Assembly: GCA_030425825.1 (NCBI GenBank) | Contig: JAUHZY010000001.1 | Span: forward strand, 1,274,834 to 1,338,833 | Direction of reading: 5' to 3' | Origin: Alphaproteobacteria bacterium | GTDB taxonomy: Bacteria > Pseudomonadota > Alphaproteobacteria > JAUHZY01 | DNA length: 64,000 bases | Shown here: one piece after another, positions 16,359 through 25,841 of the stretch | How positions within the stretch are numbered: position 1 is the stretch's first letter | Layout of the letters: the number at the start of each line of letters is the position of its first letter | Notes under the pieces: generated by a model | The model's database searches: none | The model's input: only the letters and a program-made list of their open reading frames with translations | Told to the model about the DNA's origin: nothing | Position numbers and translations under genes: made by a program

Positions 16359-17309
16359 ATGACAAAAAATGACCTTAGAATCCTCCTCTCTTCACCACGC
16401 GGTTTTTGTGCAGGCGTTGACCGTGCAATCCAAATTGTTGAAAAGTCTTTAAAAAAATTCGGGGCGCCTGTTTATGTCCGACATGAAATCGTCCACAACA
16501 AGCTTGTGGTTGAAGATCTAAAAGAAAAAGGTGCCATTTTTGTCAAAGAGCTTGATGAAATTCCAGACAGCGACCAGCCCGTTATTTTTTCAGCGCATGG
16601 CGTCCCCAAATCTGTGCCTGAAGCTGCGCGCTTTCGTAATATGGAGTATATCGACGCAACGTGCCCACTGGTCAGCAAGGTTCATCGCGAAGCAGAAAAC
16701 TTGCATAAGGATAATTATCACATCTTATTGATTGGTCACGACGGTCATCCAGAGGTCGTTGGTACCATGGGGCAACTACCCAAAGGCAGCATCACCTTAA
16801 TCGAAGACATCGAAGAAGCTACATCCATCAACCTACAAGAAGAAAAGCTAGCCTTTATTACTCAGACAACACTTTCCGTTGATGATACATCCGACATCAT
16901 CTTAAAACTGAAAGAACGTTTTCCGCACATTCACAGCCCTAAGAAAGAAGATATTTGTTATGCAACCACCAATCGCCAAAAGGCCGTGAAAGATATTGCA
17001 GTACAAGCGGACCTGTTTTTGGTTTTGGGGTCTTCAAATTCTTCAAATTCTAAGCGCCTCGTCGAAGTTGCCTTAAAAAATGGGTGTGCCAAGGCATACT
17101 TAATTCAGGATGTGTCTGCCATTGATTGGTCTTGGTTTGAAAATGTTCAAACACTGGGTCTTAGCGCAGGGGCTTCTGCACCAGAATCTGTTGTTATAGA
17201 AGTCATAGAAACATGCAAAGAGAAATTCAATGTCACAATTGAAGAGATCACAGCGATGGAAGAAAATGTCGTTTTTCACGTGCCAGGATCGCTTAGAGAC
17301 GTCGTATAA
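16359..17309 (+). CDS. ispH: 4-hydroxy-3-methylbut-2-enyl diphosphate reductase
   Basis: IspH is the last enzyme of the MEP isoprenoid pathway, turning HMBPP into IPP and DMAPP with a [4Fe-4S] cluster. The open frame runs far upstream (to 15969, inside gcvT on the other strand), but the real start is ATG 16359: there the protein begins [21 protein letters not shown] as in the family (316 residues). Cluster ligands C17, C102 (DATCPLVSK) and C200 (ICYATTNRQ) are all present, as are SAHGV and HxGHPE. rnhA follows with a TAATG overlap. Function is certain. Confidence 0.96.
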   Translation: MTKNDLRILLSSPRGFCAGVDRAIQIVEKSLKKFGAPVYVRHEIVHNKLVVEDLKEKGAIFVKELDEIPDSDQPVIFSAHGVPKSVPEAARFRNMEYIDATCPLVSKVHREAENLHKDNYHILLIGHDGHPEVVGTMGQLPKGSITLIEDIEEATSINLQEEKLAFITQTTLSVDDTSDIILKLKERFPHIHSPKKEDICYATTNRQKAVKDIAVQADLFLVLGSSNSSNSKRLVEVALKNGCAKAYLIQDVSAIDWSWFENVQTLGLSAGASAPESVVIEVIETCKEKFNVTIEEITAMEENVVFHVPGSLRDVV

Positions 17310-17728
17310 TGACTAAGGTTGTTGAGATTTTTACTGACGGTGCGTGCAGCGGCAATCCTGGCCCTGGAGGCTGGGGCGCAATATTACGCTATAATGGTGT
17401 TGAAAAAGAACTGAGTGGATCTGAACCTGACACTACCAATAATCGCATGGAACTGATGGCTGTAATTCAAGCCCTAGAAACACTAACGCGCCCCATAAAA
17501 GTCAAAATTTATACCGACAGCACTTATGTACAAAAAGGGATGACAGAATGGATTGAAGGTTGGAAAGCTAAAAACTGGAAAAAAGTCAAAAACGTCGATC
17601 TTTGGCAACGCTTGGACCAAGCTGCAGCACCTCATGACACAGAGTGGTTATGGGTTAAAGGACATGCGGGACATCCCGAGAATGAGCGCGCTGATACGTT
17701 AGCCACCAGCGCAATCAAGCTCACTTAA
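17309..17728 (+). CDS. rnhA: Ribonuclease HI
   Basis: RNase HI cuts the RNA strand of RNA-DNA hybrids. This 139-residue protein has the complete catalytic set: D10 in [18 protein letters not shown]48 in NRMELMA, D70 in IYTDSTYV, H119 in WVKGHAGH and D129 in NERADTLA. The basic protrusion (GWKAKNWKK) is also present. Its ATG shares one base with the ispH stop (TAATG), so the two are translationally coupled. The stop overlaps the convergent hypothetical gene by 4 bases. Function is certain. Confidence 0.97.
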   Translation: MTKVVEIFTDGACSGNPGPGGWGAILRYNGVEKELSGSEPDTTNNRMELMAVIQALETLTRPIKVKIYTDSTYVQKGMTEWIEGWKAKNWKKVKNVDLWQRLDQAAAPHDTEWLWVKGHAGHPENERADTLATSAIKLT

Positions 17729-18060
17729 CTACCATGAGAATCTCTGGAATTAATAACTTCATTAACAAGGGCTTTCGTATCCTTGCTCATTGGCGCATAA
17801 CCGGGGATAACTTCCCACTGGTAATGCTCTAGCTGCTCTTTTAACTGCTGCTTTGAAGCGTTCGGTTTTTGGTTAATGAGAAAAGGAATAACTTTATCAT
17901 TATGTGCTTTATCTCTGTCATAATGAGCTTTTAAAATCAAACCCTGCAGCCCAAAAAAAGCGACGGCACCATAGGATAATATTCTTTTAAAGTCATCTGG
18001 TATAACGCGTGCAACTTGACGGTCAAGAAAACTTAAAGGCGATTTTAAAAACTTTTTCAT
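17725..18060 (-). CDS. Hypothetical protein, 111 residues
   Basis: I do not recognise this protein. It starts [25 protein letters not shown], basic and amphipathic, followed by one moderately hydrophobic stretch (about residues 27-45, [17 protein letters not shown]) that may be a membrane anchor. The rest is charged and soluble-looking. AGGAGATGAGAA immediately precedes the ATG, a strong ribosome-binding site, so it is likely expressed. It is a single gene between rnhA (convergent, 4-base overlap) and the end of the thiamine operon. No function can be proposed. Confidence 0.65.
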   Translation of the reverse strand: MKKFLKSPLSFLDRQVARVIPDDFKRILSYGAVAFFGLQGLILKAHYDRDKAHNDKVIPFLINQKPNASKQQLKEQLEHYQWEVIPGYAPMSKDTKALVNEVINSRDSHGS

Positions 18061-18180
18061 TTCTCATCTCCTCTTGTTGAAAAGTTTTAAAAAGCAACTC
18101 TTATATACACAAAAAGTTTCCACTTGTCAACAACTGTCAACAAACCACTTACTTTCTTTTTTCTTGCTGCATACCTTGCA

Positions 18181-18215
18181 ACACAATAACCATTAAATCT
18201 CTATGGTTATTGTGT
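18181..18215 (-). terminator. Perfect 13-bp inverted repeat behind the thiamine operon
   Basis: acacaataaccat (18181-18193) and its exact complement atggttattgtgt (18203-18215) flank a 9-base loop. The stem begins 6 bases after the stop of the last thi-operon gene on the minus strand. The strand reads TGCAAGGTATG after the stem, so no U-tract follows. It is more likely a 3'-end-protecting hairpin or Rho-dependent end than a classic intrinsic terminator. A protein-binding palindrome for the downstream hypothetical gene is another option. Confidence 0.55.
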
Positions 18216-18221
18216 ATAAGG

Positions 18222-19289
18222 CTATAGAGACTCATACCCAACATCTAAAACATGAATATTAGGGATATTTTCTTGAGAGAGAATGTCATAAGCCACACGA
18301 CATCTTTTTCCTTTTAGGCAATATAATGCCAAGGGCTTGTCAACAGGTAAATCATGTTTTCTCGAGGCAATTTCATCAAGCGGTATATTGAGCGCGCCAG
18401 CAATATGACCCGCGGCAAACTCATCAACGGATCTTACATCAATCCAATAAAATACATCTTTTCTATTCTCTAAATCTTCTTTCGAAACTGTTTTGACACC
18501 TGTATCACACATTATTTTTTCCTCCTCTAAATGCTTAATTTTTGGATTCTCGGAACATATTGGACATGACTTGTCCTTTGTAAGGGTGTATTTCCTTATT
18601 TGCCAATTTAACAAATTCACCTTCAAAACTTTACCTGACAAACATTCACCAATATTGCCCAGGAACTTAACAGCCTCTGTTGCCTGTATAAGGCCAAAAA
18701 AACCAGGCGTGACACCAAGAACACCTGCATCACTACAGCTTGGAATTTGTGATGAATCAACTTGAGGGTATAAACAACGATAACAGGCAATTTTTTTATC
18801 AAACAACCCAACGATCCCCTCAAAACCTTCAACAGCAGAAGATAGAAAAGGTTTAGATTCTATGACACAAGCATCATTAATAAGGTAGCGTGTTTGAAAA
18901 TTATCTGATCCATCAATAATAAGGTCATAATTTTTGACAAGACTTTGCGCATTTTCGACGGAAAATTTTTCTTTATAAAGGTCAAACAAAATATGTGGGT
19001 TAATCTTGCGTAATACTTTCAACGCTATCTCGGCTTTTTCATAACCAACATCACTCATATTATAAAGAATTTGGCGCTGCAGGTTGCTTGCATCAACTAC
19101 GTCAAAGTCAATGAGACCAATTCGCCCAACACCTGCACGTGCTATGTATTGAGCCGCTGGTGTTCCAAGTCCACCCAGACCAATAATCAAAACCGAAGAT
19201 GATTTCAGACTTTCTTGTGCCGCCTCACCAAATCCATCTAAAGAAAGGTGACGCGCATAATAGTCTTTCTCTGCATTATTAAGAGTCAT
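18222..19289 (-). CDS. ThiF/MoeB-type adenylyltransferase fused to a rhodanese domain
   Basis: The 355-residue protein has an E1-like ATP-binding domain (GLGGLG at 37-42, DFDVVDASNLQRQ, GSDNFQTRYLIND), two zinc pairs C169/C172 and C242/C245, and a candidate E1 catalytic Cys C185. A C-terminal rhodanese domain (about 265-355) carries active Cys C324 in YCLKGKRC. The architecture matches MoeBR/MOCS3-like proteins that adenylate the C-terminal Gly-Gly of ubiquitin-like sulfur carriers and pass sulfur to them. In this operon the obvious partner is ThiS. Its start lies inside the end of thiE (11-base overlap). It could also serve MoaD or another carrier, so I leave the symbol open. Confidence 0.88.
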   Translation of the reverse strand: MTLNNAEKDYYARHLSLDGFGEAAQESLKSSSVLIIGLGGLGTPAAQYIARAGVGRIGLIDFDVVDASNLQRQILYNMSDVGYEKAEIALKVLRKINPHILFDLYKEKFSVENAQSLVKNYDLIIDGSDNFQTRYLINDACVIESKPFLSSAVEGFEGIVGLFDKKIACYRCLYPQVDSSQIPSCSDAGVLGVTPGFFGLIQATEAVKFLGNIGECLSGKVLKVNLLNWQIRKYTLTKDKSCPICSENPKIKHLEEEKIMCDTGVKTVSKEDLENRKDVFYWIDVRSVDEFAAGHIAGALNIPLDEIASRKHDLPVDKPLALYCLKGKRCRVAYDILSQENIPNIHVLDVGYESL

Positions 19290-19902
19290 TTTCTTTCAAT
19301 AATTCCAACCATTGTTTTGCACGATTTTCGGGATGCTGATGGTATATGACATCTGAAACAACAGCAATACTCTGTGCACCAGCGGTCAAAACATCTACTG
19401 CGCGATCAAGTGTGATTCCACCGATTGCAATAAGCGGACAATTGATTTTTTCTTTCCAGATTTTTATTTTTTCTAAACCTTGCGGCAACCACTTTACTTT
19501 CTTGGATGTTGTTTTGTAAATTGGACCCAAAGCAATGTAAGCCGGCCTTAGATCAACTGCAACAGCAAGCTCTTGCTCATCATGTGTACTGATACCAAAC
19601 TGTATGCCTGCATCACGAACTGCTGTTAGATCAGCCTCAACCAAATCTTCTTGCCCCAAATGCAAATAAGAAGCACCACTTTCAATGGCAAGTTGCCAAT
19701 GATCATTAATAATAAGTTGGCAATCAAACGCCTTTGCATACTGAACAGATTGCTTAATTTGCTCTTTGAGTTGTGTCGGAGGCAAATCTTTAATGCGCAA
19801 CTGAATTGTCTTCACACCCTGCGGTAACAGACGCTCTAGCCAATGATAATCATCGACAATTGGATAAAAGCCGTAAATACCATCAAATCGCATTTTTTTC
19901 AT
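19279..19902 (-). CDS. thiE: Thiamine-phosphate synthase
   Basis: ThiE joins the pyrimidine (HMP-PP) and thiazole phosphate moieties into thiamine phosphate. Typical TIM-barrel motifs are [58 protein letters not shown] and CPLIAIGGI. The frame is open to 19950, but the family start corresponds to ATG 19902 ([17 protein letters not shown]) or ATG 19893; I chose 19902, giving 207 residues and a 20-base overlap with thiG. No clear ribosome-binding site is seen, consistent with translational coupling. It reads ISTHD, not the more common VSTH. Function is confident; the exact start is not. Confidence 0.9.
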   Translation of the reverse strand: MKKMRFDGIYGFYPIVDDYHWLERLLPQGVKTIQLRIKDLPPTQLKEQIKQSVQYAKAFDCQLIINDHWQLAIESGASYLHLGQEDLVEADLTAVRDAGIQFGISTHDEQELAVAVDLRPAYIALGPIYKTTSKKVKWLPQGLEKIKIWKEKINCPLIAIGGITLDRAVDVLTAGAQSIAVVSDVIYHQHPENRAKQWLELLKENDS

Positions 19903-20671
19903 GCCAAAAAGGTGTACCAAGCGTTGGTGTTGAAGGGTTTGCCATATCACGCCTTTGCATCATGCCTGCTTGATATGCTTCACGCCCTGCTTCAATAGAC
20001 TGTCCAAAAGCATGGGCCATTTGTATAGGGTCCGTTGCTTTTGCAACTGCTGTGTTTAATAATACGCCATCCATCCCCATCTCCATTGCCTGCACTGCAT
20101 GAGACGGCTTTCCCATTCCGGCATCAACAATAATTGTGGCTTCAGGAAAGCGTGCACGCATTGTTTTTAAAGCATATGGATTATTAAGGCCTTGCCCAGA
20201 ACCAATCGGCGCACCCCAAGGCATTAAAATTTTGCATCCCACATTCATAAGCCTTTCAGCCAAAATAAGGTCATCTGTCATATAGGGAAAAACTTCAAAA
20301 TCTTGTTTGATCAATTCTTCTGCAGCTTCGGCAAGCAGGAAAATGTCTGGTTGAAGCGTATAATCATCACCAATGACTTCTAGTTTAATCCAGTTTGTTT
20401 CAAAAACCTCACGGGCCATTTGCGCTGTTGTGATGACCTCACCAACTGTTTTACATCCAGCCGTATTTGGCAGAAAATTGACATCTAGTTTTTTCAGAAG
20501 ATTCCAAAAGCTCTCACCACCCGCAGCCGAAGGCGACTCACGACGCAGTGAAACCGTGACAACTTCTGCTCCAGAAGCCTTAACAGATTCCCCTAGAACT
20601 TTAGGAGAAGGGTAGCCTGCTGTACCTAGGAAAAACCGTGAGTTTAACTGTTTACCACCAATATTAAACAT
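19883..20671 (-). CDS. thiG: Thiazole synthase
   Basis: ThiG builds the thiazole ring from deoxyxylulose 5-phosphate, dehydroglycine and ThiS-thiocarboxylate. The Schiff-base lysine is in [11 protein letters not shown] (about K96); [24 protein letters not shown] and [11 protein letters not shown] are family signatures. The frame starts at GTG 20677 (overlapping the thiS stop), but ATG 20671 has GGAGG at ideal distance, so I chose it (262 residues). ThiO upstream would supply dehydroglycine and ThiS the sulfur. Function is certain. Confidence 0.95.
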   Translation of the reverse strand: MFNIGGKQLNSRFFLGTAGYPSPKVLGESVKASGAEVVTVSLRRESPSAAGGESFWNLLKKLDVNFLPNTAGCKTVGEVITTAQMAREVFETNWIKLEVIGDDYTLQPDIFLLAEAAEELIKQDFEVFPYMTDDLILAERLMNVGCKILMPWGAPIGSGQGLNNPYALKTMRARFPEATIIVDAGMGKPSHAVQAMEMGMDGVLLNTAVAKATDPIQMAHAFGQSIEAGREAYQAGMMQRRDMANPSTPTLGTPFWHEKNAI

Positions 20672-20673
20672 AC

Positions 20674-20874
20674 TCACCCTCCCTGCATTGGCGCAACAAT
20701 GTCAATTTCATCACCATCATTAACTTGAAGCGTTTCATGCGCCGACTTTGGGACAAAAGTACCATTAATTGCAACAGCCATATGCGATGAATGATATCCC
20801 TGTGATATCATCATATCTTTTAACCGAGTTTCAGAAACGCTAACGCGCTTACCATTTAAAGAAATTGTAATCAC
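20674..20874 (-). CDS. thiS: Sulfur carrier protein ThiS
   Basis: ThiS is the ubiquitin-like carrier that brings sulfur, as a C-terminal thiocarboxylate, to ThiG. The 66-residue protein has the beta-grasp start [15 protein letters not shown], a conserved [11 protein letters not shown] segment, and the obligatory Gly-Gly end. Translation begins at GTG 20874, directly after the thiO stop (20875-20877). It sits between thiO and thiG. The E1/rhodanese protein two genes on is the likely activating enzyme. Confidence 0.95.
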   Translation of the reverse strand: MITISLNGKRVSVSETRLKDMMISQGYHSSHMAVAINGTFVPKSAHETLQVNDGDEIDIVAPMQGG

Positions 20875-21939
20875 TTATGCCTCTTCAAATAATTCTTGGG
20901 CTTCTTCTGATATATGTCCTTTATCAAGATATGACAAGACATGCTCCGTCAATGCTGGCGCAAGAAGAAAGCCATGACGATAAAGTCCATTTACTGAAAT
21001 GACATTTTTATTGATTTTAATTTTAGGTAAGTTGTCTGCATAAGCAGGTCTGAAACTTACACCAAATTCTAGAATTTCTGCCTCACTAAACGCAGGATGC
21101 AAGCTATAGGCTGCTGACAAAAGCTCTAGCGCAGAACGCACCGTCATTTCACGCGCATCTTCACTTTCAAGCTGTGTTGCGCCAATCATATAGTGTCCAT
21201 TAGGACGTGGAATAATATAAATCGGGTAACGTGGATGCATCATACGTATGGGGCGAGTTAATGCAACATCAGGGGCGTGAATCAGGAGCATTTCACCGCG
21301 CACTCCGCGCAAATTATCATTGTCACTTTTGCCACCAAGACCGCGGCAATCAATAATAATATCGCCTTCTAGGTCTTCAGGTACATCCACCATCGTATGA
21401 AAATGTATTCGATCTTTTAGAATATCACGCAGCGCGTACAATACTGAACGAGGGCCGATTTGAGCCTCATCTTTAAAATAAAGTGCCTTGTTAAAGCGCC
21501 CTTTTAGGTCAGACTCTCGCTTTGTGATGCCAGCACCATCTAGCATAACAACTTTACTTCCGAAACCCGTATGAGAAATACGATTAAACAAGTTAAAAAG
21601 TTCTGGCTCGTCTTGATTATGCGCAACAACCATCGATCCATTCTTTTGGAAATAAACAGGATGACCCAAAACATCATCAACAGGATAATTTTTATTTATT
21701 TCTTCGATATAATCCTGCCATAAGTCGATTGATTTTTCGCCAAGTTGCGCAATTAATGGCTCAGCTGTTTCTAGCTCACAATAAGGAGCCAACATGCCGC
21801 CCGCCCAAAAGCTTGCACTTTCAACCAGGTCAGGTCCGGACTTCTCATAAAGCGTGACATCATGACCCTCAGCCATCAAACGATAGCCTAATGTCATGCC
21901 CATAATACCCGCACCAATAATTGATATTTTTTTCTTCAT
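20875..21939 (-). CDS. thiO: Glycine oxidase ThiO
   Basis: ThiO is an FAD-dependent D-amino-acid-oxidase-fold enzyme that oxidises glycine to dehydroglycine for thiazole synthesis. The 354-residue protein has the FAD motif SIIGAGIMGMTLGYRL (GAGIMG 9-14), SFWAGGMLAPYCE, and a C-terminal FRPAYADNLPKI with GLYRHGFLLAP, typical of ThiO. It heads the operon thiO-thiS-thiG-thiE-E1/rhodanese. thiC and thiD (pyrimidine branch) are not present in the window. Only 51 bases separate it from coaBC, so there is no room for a TPP riboswitch. It may be co-transcribed with coaBC. Confidence 0.92.
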   Translation of the reverse strand: MKKKISIIGAGIMGMTLGYRLMAEGHDVTLYEKSGPDLVESASFWAGGMLAPYCELETAEPLIAQLGEKSIDLWQDYIEEINKNYPVDDVLGHPVYFQKNGSMVVAHNQDEPELFNLFNRISHTGFGSKVVMLDGAGITKRESDLKGRFNKALYFKDEAQIGPRSVLYALRDILKDRIHFHTMVDVPEDLEGDIIIDCRGLGGKSDNDNLRGVRGEMLLIHAPDVALTRPIRMMHPRYPIYIIPRPNGHYMIGATQLESEDAREMTVRSALELLSAAYSLHPAFSEAEILEFGVSFRPAYADNLPKIKINKNVISVNGLYRHGFLLAPALTEHVLSYLDKGHISEEAQELFEEA

Positions 21940-21990
21940 TACAGCACTTTATAGAGGAATTTAGCCAGAGGCTAGTAGTAATTTAAGCAA

Positions 21991-23184
21991 CTAAATCATC
22001 TCTTCTAGCTTATCCAGCAAACGCTGCGCAACTTCTTGCTTGGTAATAAGAGGCCATGGCTCATGTCCTTTATTTGTGACCCAGCCGACTTGATTATTAT
22101 CGCTGCCGAATGGATCATGCCAATCAGATATCTCGTTTACAACAAGGGCATCACAGTTTTTCTTTAAAAGCTTTTGTTTTACATTCGCCTCAACTTTATC
22201 AGTCTCTGCTGCAAAACCTATCACAACTTTAGGGCGTTTTTTGTGCATCGAAAGATCGCGTAAAATATCTGGGTTTTTAATAAAACGAATATCCCAATGA
22301 TCTGTGTTTTCTTCTTTCTTAATTTTCTGTTTTCCTGGGCTTTCAGGACGCCAATCGGCCACCGCAGCACAGCAAATTGCCACATCAGCAGGCATTAATC
22401 CCATGCACGCCTCATGCATTTCAAGTGCTGAACTGACGTGTATAACATCCGCACCAGGCACGTCTTCAAGGTGGCTTGGCCCCATTACAAGTGTCACCTT
22501 CATACCCGCATCAACACATGCCACAGCAATTGCATGACCTTGTTTTCCAGACGAGTTATTGGCCATATAACGCACAGGGTCAATCGGCTCATGCGTTGGC
22601 CCTGCTGTGATCAATACATGCTTATCTTTCAGTTTTTCAGAAGGGTTCAAAAGGCGCACAGACTTCTGAGCAATCTCTTCGATATCAGCGAGACGACCTG
22701 CACCTATTTCACCACAGGCCATACTGCCCACATCAGGGCCGACAAAATGATGACCACGGGTTTTTAACGTGCGTACATTATCACTCGTCGCACCATTCTC
22801 CCACATTTTCACATTCATCGCAGGTGCGATAAGCATTTTTGTATCAGCCGCAAGCATTAACGTAGAGGCCAAATCATCACCAATGCCACGACAAATTTTT
22901 GTGATAAAATCTGCACTTGCAGGACATACAATAATCAGGTCTGCTTCACGCGCCAAACGAATATGCCCCATTTCACTTTCATCAGTCAGAGAAAAAAGCT
23001 CACCATACACTTTACTTTCAGATAAAGCAGAAACAGAAAGTGGCGTGACAAACTGCGCAGAAGATTTTGTCATAACAGGTCGAACTTCTGCACCAAGCTC
23101 ACGCAATCGACGGATCAAGTCCAATGACTTATAAGCAGCAATACCACCTGTAATAATAAGAAGGATCGTTTTGTTTTTAAGCAC
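21991..23184 (-). CDS. coaBC: Bifunctional phosphopantothenoylcysteine decarboxylase / phosphopantothenate-cysteine ligase
   Basis: CoaBC carries out two steps of CoA synthesis. The N-terminal CoaC half (to about 180) has the flavin-binding ITGGIAAYKS, catalytic H74 in EMGHIRLA, PAMN (N124) and C157 in MACGEIGAGRLA. The C-terminal CoaB half has ITAGPTHEPIDPVRYMAN, AAVADW, the KIKK loop and GFAAET. Length (397) is normal. Translation starts at GTG 23184 without a strong ribosome-binding site. panC lies 25 bases upstream on the same strand, placing two pantothenate/CoA genes together. Function is certain. Confidence 0.96.
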   Translation of the reverse strand: MLKNKTILLIITGGIAAYKSLDLIRRLRELGAEVRPVMTKSSAQFVTPLSVSALSESKVYGELFSLTDESEMGHIRLAREADLIIVCPASADFITKICRGIGDDLASTLMLAADTKMLIAPAMNVKMWENGATSDNVRTLKTRGHHFVGPDVGSMACGEIGAGRLADIEEIAQKSVRLLNPSEKLKDKHVLITAGPTHEPIDPVRYMANNSSGKQGHAIAVACVDAGMKVTLVMGPSHLEDVPGADVIHVSSALEMHEACMGLMPADVAICCAAVADWRPESPGKQKIKKEENTDHWDIRFIKNPDILRDLSMHKKRPKVVIGFAAETDKVEANVKQKLLKKNCDALVVNEISDWHDPFGSDNNQVGWVTNKGHEPWPLITKQEVAQRLLDKLEEMI

Positions 23185-23209
23185 GATATGGCATCACTTT
23201 CTTTTTTAT

Positions 23210-24091
23210 TTAAGACTTTAGACTTACCTCAATATTATCAATCAACCTTGTATTACCAAGCATTGCAGCGGCAAAAAGACGGCTGGTTTGTGTTATATCT
23301 TTTTCCACTAAAGCCAAAGACGCGATCTCCCTAACCTCAAAGTAGTCTATGTCAAAACCTAGATCTTTCAACCTCTTTTTAGAGACCTGTAAAACAGACT
23401 CTATTTTCTTACCAGAGGTCATTTCTTGGACCGCTTTTTGCATTTCTTGATATAAAGCCGGGGCCATTGCACGCTCTTCTTCTGATAGGTATTTATTACG
23501 TGAAGACATTGCTAAACCGTCTTGCTCACGAATAATTGGACACCCCTCAACAGTTATAGGAAGACCTAAATCTTTAACAAGTTGCTTGACGATTAAAAGT
23601 TGTTGATAGTCTTTTTCACCAAAAAATGTGACATCCGGATTAACTTGTAAAAATAAACGTGCAAGAACGGTGGCAATGCCTGTAAAAAACTGAGGACGAG
23701 ATGCACCACATAAAACACCATCTAGCGCAGGAACCTGAATAACAGTCTTAAAGTCGGGCGGGTATATTTCTTCCACTTCTGGGATATAAACAACATGACA
23801 CCCCTCCTCTTCAAACATCGCAACATCTGTCGTATGATCTCGAGGATAAGAATCAAAATCTTCAGTCGGACCAAATTGTTTTGGATTAACAAAAATACTT
23901 GCAATAACGACATCTGCGGTGACTTTTGCATGTTTCACAAGTGATAAATGTCCTTTGTGAAGTCCCCCCATTGTTGGAACAAAAGCAATACGCTGGCCTT
24001 TTTTTCTGTAAAACTCGACACGTTCTTTTAAAGCACTGCTGCGTTGAACGACACTCATAGTAGGCTGTTGCAAGTGCGGCATAGAATCCAT
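23210..24091 (-). CDS. panC: Pantothenate synthetase (pantoate-beta-alanine ligase)
   Basis: PanC condenses pantoate with beta-alanine using ATP. The 293-residue protein has FVPTMGGLHKGHLSLV (H45-x-x-H48 nucleotide motif), ASIFVNPKQFGPTEDFDSYPR, FFGEKDYQQL and the KMSKS-like MSSRNKYLS. ATG 24091 shares a base with the stop of the upstream kinase gene (TAATG), which supports this start, although the conserved core begins only at about residue 14. coaBC follows after 25 bases. Function is certain. Confidence 0.95.
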   Translation of the reverse strand: MDSMPHLQQPTMSVVQRSSALKERVEFYRKKGQRIAFVPTMGGLHKGHLSLVKHAKVTADVVIASIFVNPKQFGPTEDFDSYPRDHTTDVAMFEEEGCHVVYIPEVEEIYPPDFKTVIQVPALDGVLCGASRPQFFTGIATVLARLFLQVNPDVTFFGEKDYQQLLIVKQLVKDLGLPITVEGCPIIREQDGLAMSSRNKYLSEEERAMAPALYQEMQKAVQEMTSGKKIESVLQVSKKRLKDLGFDIDYFEVREIASLALVEKDITQTSRLFAAAMLGNTRLIDNIEVSLKS

Positions 24092-25137
24092 TAGTTTATT
24101 AACTCCTTTAATCCTTCTAAAAAGAAATCAGATTCTGGATAAAGTTTTGTAAACAAGTTTGCTTGATTTTCTTCATCAACATCTCTCCTAGCATGGGTAA
24201 AGTGAAGATACAATCTTAGCAACCATTTTATCTCTTCCGCACGAAAAACACGCTCATCAAATATTGTATTGTTTTTTTGATATCCCGCTATAAAAGACTG
24301 GTATAATTCATCATCTCTAATCAACAAGCCATCATTACCAATCCGTGTAAAGTATTTCTGACTAACCAGATCAGATTCTGGCCGATTGACCTCCCAAACA
24401 TCCCAATCAATAACCTTATATGCATTGTCACAAACCAAAATATTACCGCCTGTATAATCATTGTGAACCAAACAAGCGTTGCCTATTTCATCGTCTAATT
24501 TCAGCGCTGCAACCGCATTTCTGATCTCTTCAATAAATATAGCAGGCAGTGTTTCGCGTGCTTTTTCCAAGTAAAAGGACATACGACCCCAGTATTTTTC
24601 GACATAACTTTGTTTCTGACCAATACTTACAGCTTGTAAATCTTCATAAAAACTATCAAATGTAATGTGATGAAAAGTGGCTAATAATTCGCCAACATTT
24701 CCATAGTGTTTGGCTATGTCTTGCTGGCAAAACCACAAACAGTCTCCTTCGTTCCACTTGTAAAATGTATATGGTTGTGAAAATGACTGTTGTGACCAGT
24801 CATAATAGATGATGTCTTTGACAAGACTGCTTGTGATATTTTCGCCTGATTCCTGCTTTAAAAGTTCTTTAAATTCTTCTTGAATTTCGCGCGAGGTCAG
24901 CTTTTTCTCTTGCATCAAAAAGATTGCAAAAACTTCTTTAATAATTTTTTGCTCAAAAATTTTTGTTTGAAAATCCTGTGTTCGCACACGCAATCCATAA
25001 TTCTGATCACCTACAGATACTTTGTATATATCATTCATGTTGCCTAGAATGCGCAACTGAATTTCAGGAATATTTTCACAGGACAAATGGTCGCTTGTTA
25101 ACCTGACAAGTAGCTGTTGTATTTCTCGAATTGTCAT
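24091..25137 (-). CDS. Aminoglycoside-phosphotransferase/choline-kinase-like protein
   Basis: This 348-residue protein has the APH/ChoK kinase core: a Brenner motif LVHNDYTGGNILV (H225-N-D227, N232) and the metal-binding KVIDWDVWE (D244). The usual HxD is H-N-D here, as in many homoserine-kinase-like and choline-kinase-like members. The N-terminal lobe is divergent. It phosphorylates an unknown small molecule, perhaps an amino alcohol or a sugar. Co-translation with panC (1-base overlap) and proximity to coaBC invite a role in pantothenate/CoA metabolism, but I know of no precedent and give this only as context. No membrane segment is seen. Confidence 0.75.
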   Translation of the reverse strand: MTIREIQQLLVRLTSDHLSCENIPEIQLRILGNMNDIYKVSVGDQNYGLRVRTQDFQTKIFEQKIIKEVFAIFLMQEKKLTSREIQEEFKELLKQESGENITSSLVKDIIYYDWSQQSFSQPYTFYKWNEGDCLWFCQQDIAKHYGNVGELLATFHHITFDSFYEDLQAVSIGQKQSYVEKYWGRMSFYLEKARETLPAIFIEEIRNAVAALKLDDEIGNACLVHNDYTGGNILVCDNAYKVIDWDVWEVNRPESDLVSQKYFTRIGNDGLLIRDDELYQSFIAGYQKNNTIFDERVFRAEEIKWLLRLYLHFTHARRDVDEENQANLFTKLYPESDFFLEGLKELIN

Positions 25138-25183
25138 AAAAAAATCTTGCCTTTTTACTCATTTTCGGTCAAACCATAAACCC

Positions 25184-25840
25184 ATGACTGAAAATTTCAA
25201 AATAAATATGTCAAATGCGGCACAAGACACAGCAAAAATTCTTATTGAAACAGGTGCTGTGAACGTCAATTTTGATAATATGTTTACATTAACATCAGGC
25301 AGGAAAAGCCCTGTATATGTTGATTGCAGGCGCTTTATTTCTTTTCCAAAAGAAAGGTCGATTCTTACGCAACACATGCAACTTGTTTTAAAAGAAAAAC
25401 TTGATGAAACTGTCGATGTTATTGCTGGCGGTGAAACGGCAGGCATTCCCTATGCTGCATTTTTAGCAGATAAAATGAATCTTCCTATGCTATATGTCCG
25501 CAAAAAGCCAAAAGGCTTTGGGCGCATGGCACAAATTGAGGGCGTTTTCAATAAAGGTGACCATGTTGTTTTGGTCGAAGACATGGCAACCGATGGCGGC
25601 AGCAAACTTCTTTTTGTTGACGCACTTCGTGAGGCAGATGCAAAAATAGAACATTGCATCGTTCCATTTTATTACGGCATTTTTGATGAAGGCTTAAAAA
25701 AGCTCCAAGACAACAACATCACAATGCATTACCTTGCAACATGGTGGGATGTTTTGGCATATGCCGAAAATGAAAAAATATATACTCCCGAGACACTCTC
25801 AAAGCTCCGCGAATTTTTGGAGAATCCACAAAATTCATAG
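25184..25840 (+). CDS. pyrE: Orotate phosphoribosyltransferase
   Basis: PyrE makes orotidine 5'-phosphate from orotate and PRPP in pyrimidine synthesis. The 218-residue protein has FTLTSGRKSPVYVDCRRFISFP, the mobile loop VRKKPKGFGR (about 105-114) and the PRPP motif VVLVEDMATDGGS (128-140). Length is normal. The second pyrimidine gene seen, pyrB, is 19 kb away. It is divergent from the kinase-panC operon across only 46 bases. ATG 25184 lacks a clear ribosome-binding site; ATG 25208 is a possible alternative. Confidence 0.94.
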   Translation: MTENFKINMSNAAQDTAKILIETGAVNVNFDNMFTLTSGRKSPVYVDCRRFISFPKERSILTQHMQLVLKEKLDETVDVIAGGETAGIPYAAFLADKMNLPMLYVRKKPKGFGRMAQIEGVFNKGDHVVLVEDMATDGGSKLLFVDALREADAKIEHCIVPFYYGIFDEGLKKLQDNNITMHYLATWWDVLAYAENEKIYTPETLSKLREFLENPQNS

Positions 25841-25841
25841 G

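Noticed and set aside
21940-21990. TPP riboswitch upstream of thiO
   Set aside because: The gap to coaBC is 51 bases and lacks the CUGAGA and ACCUGA-type core sequences.
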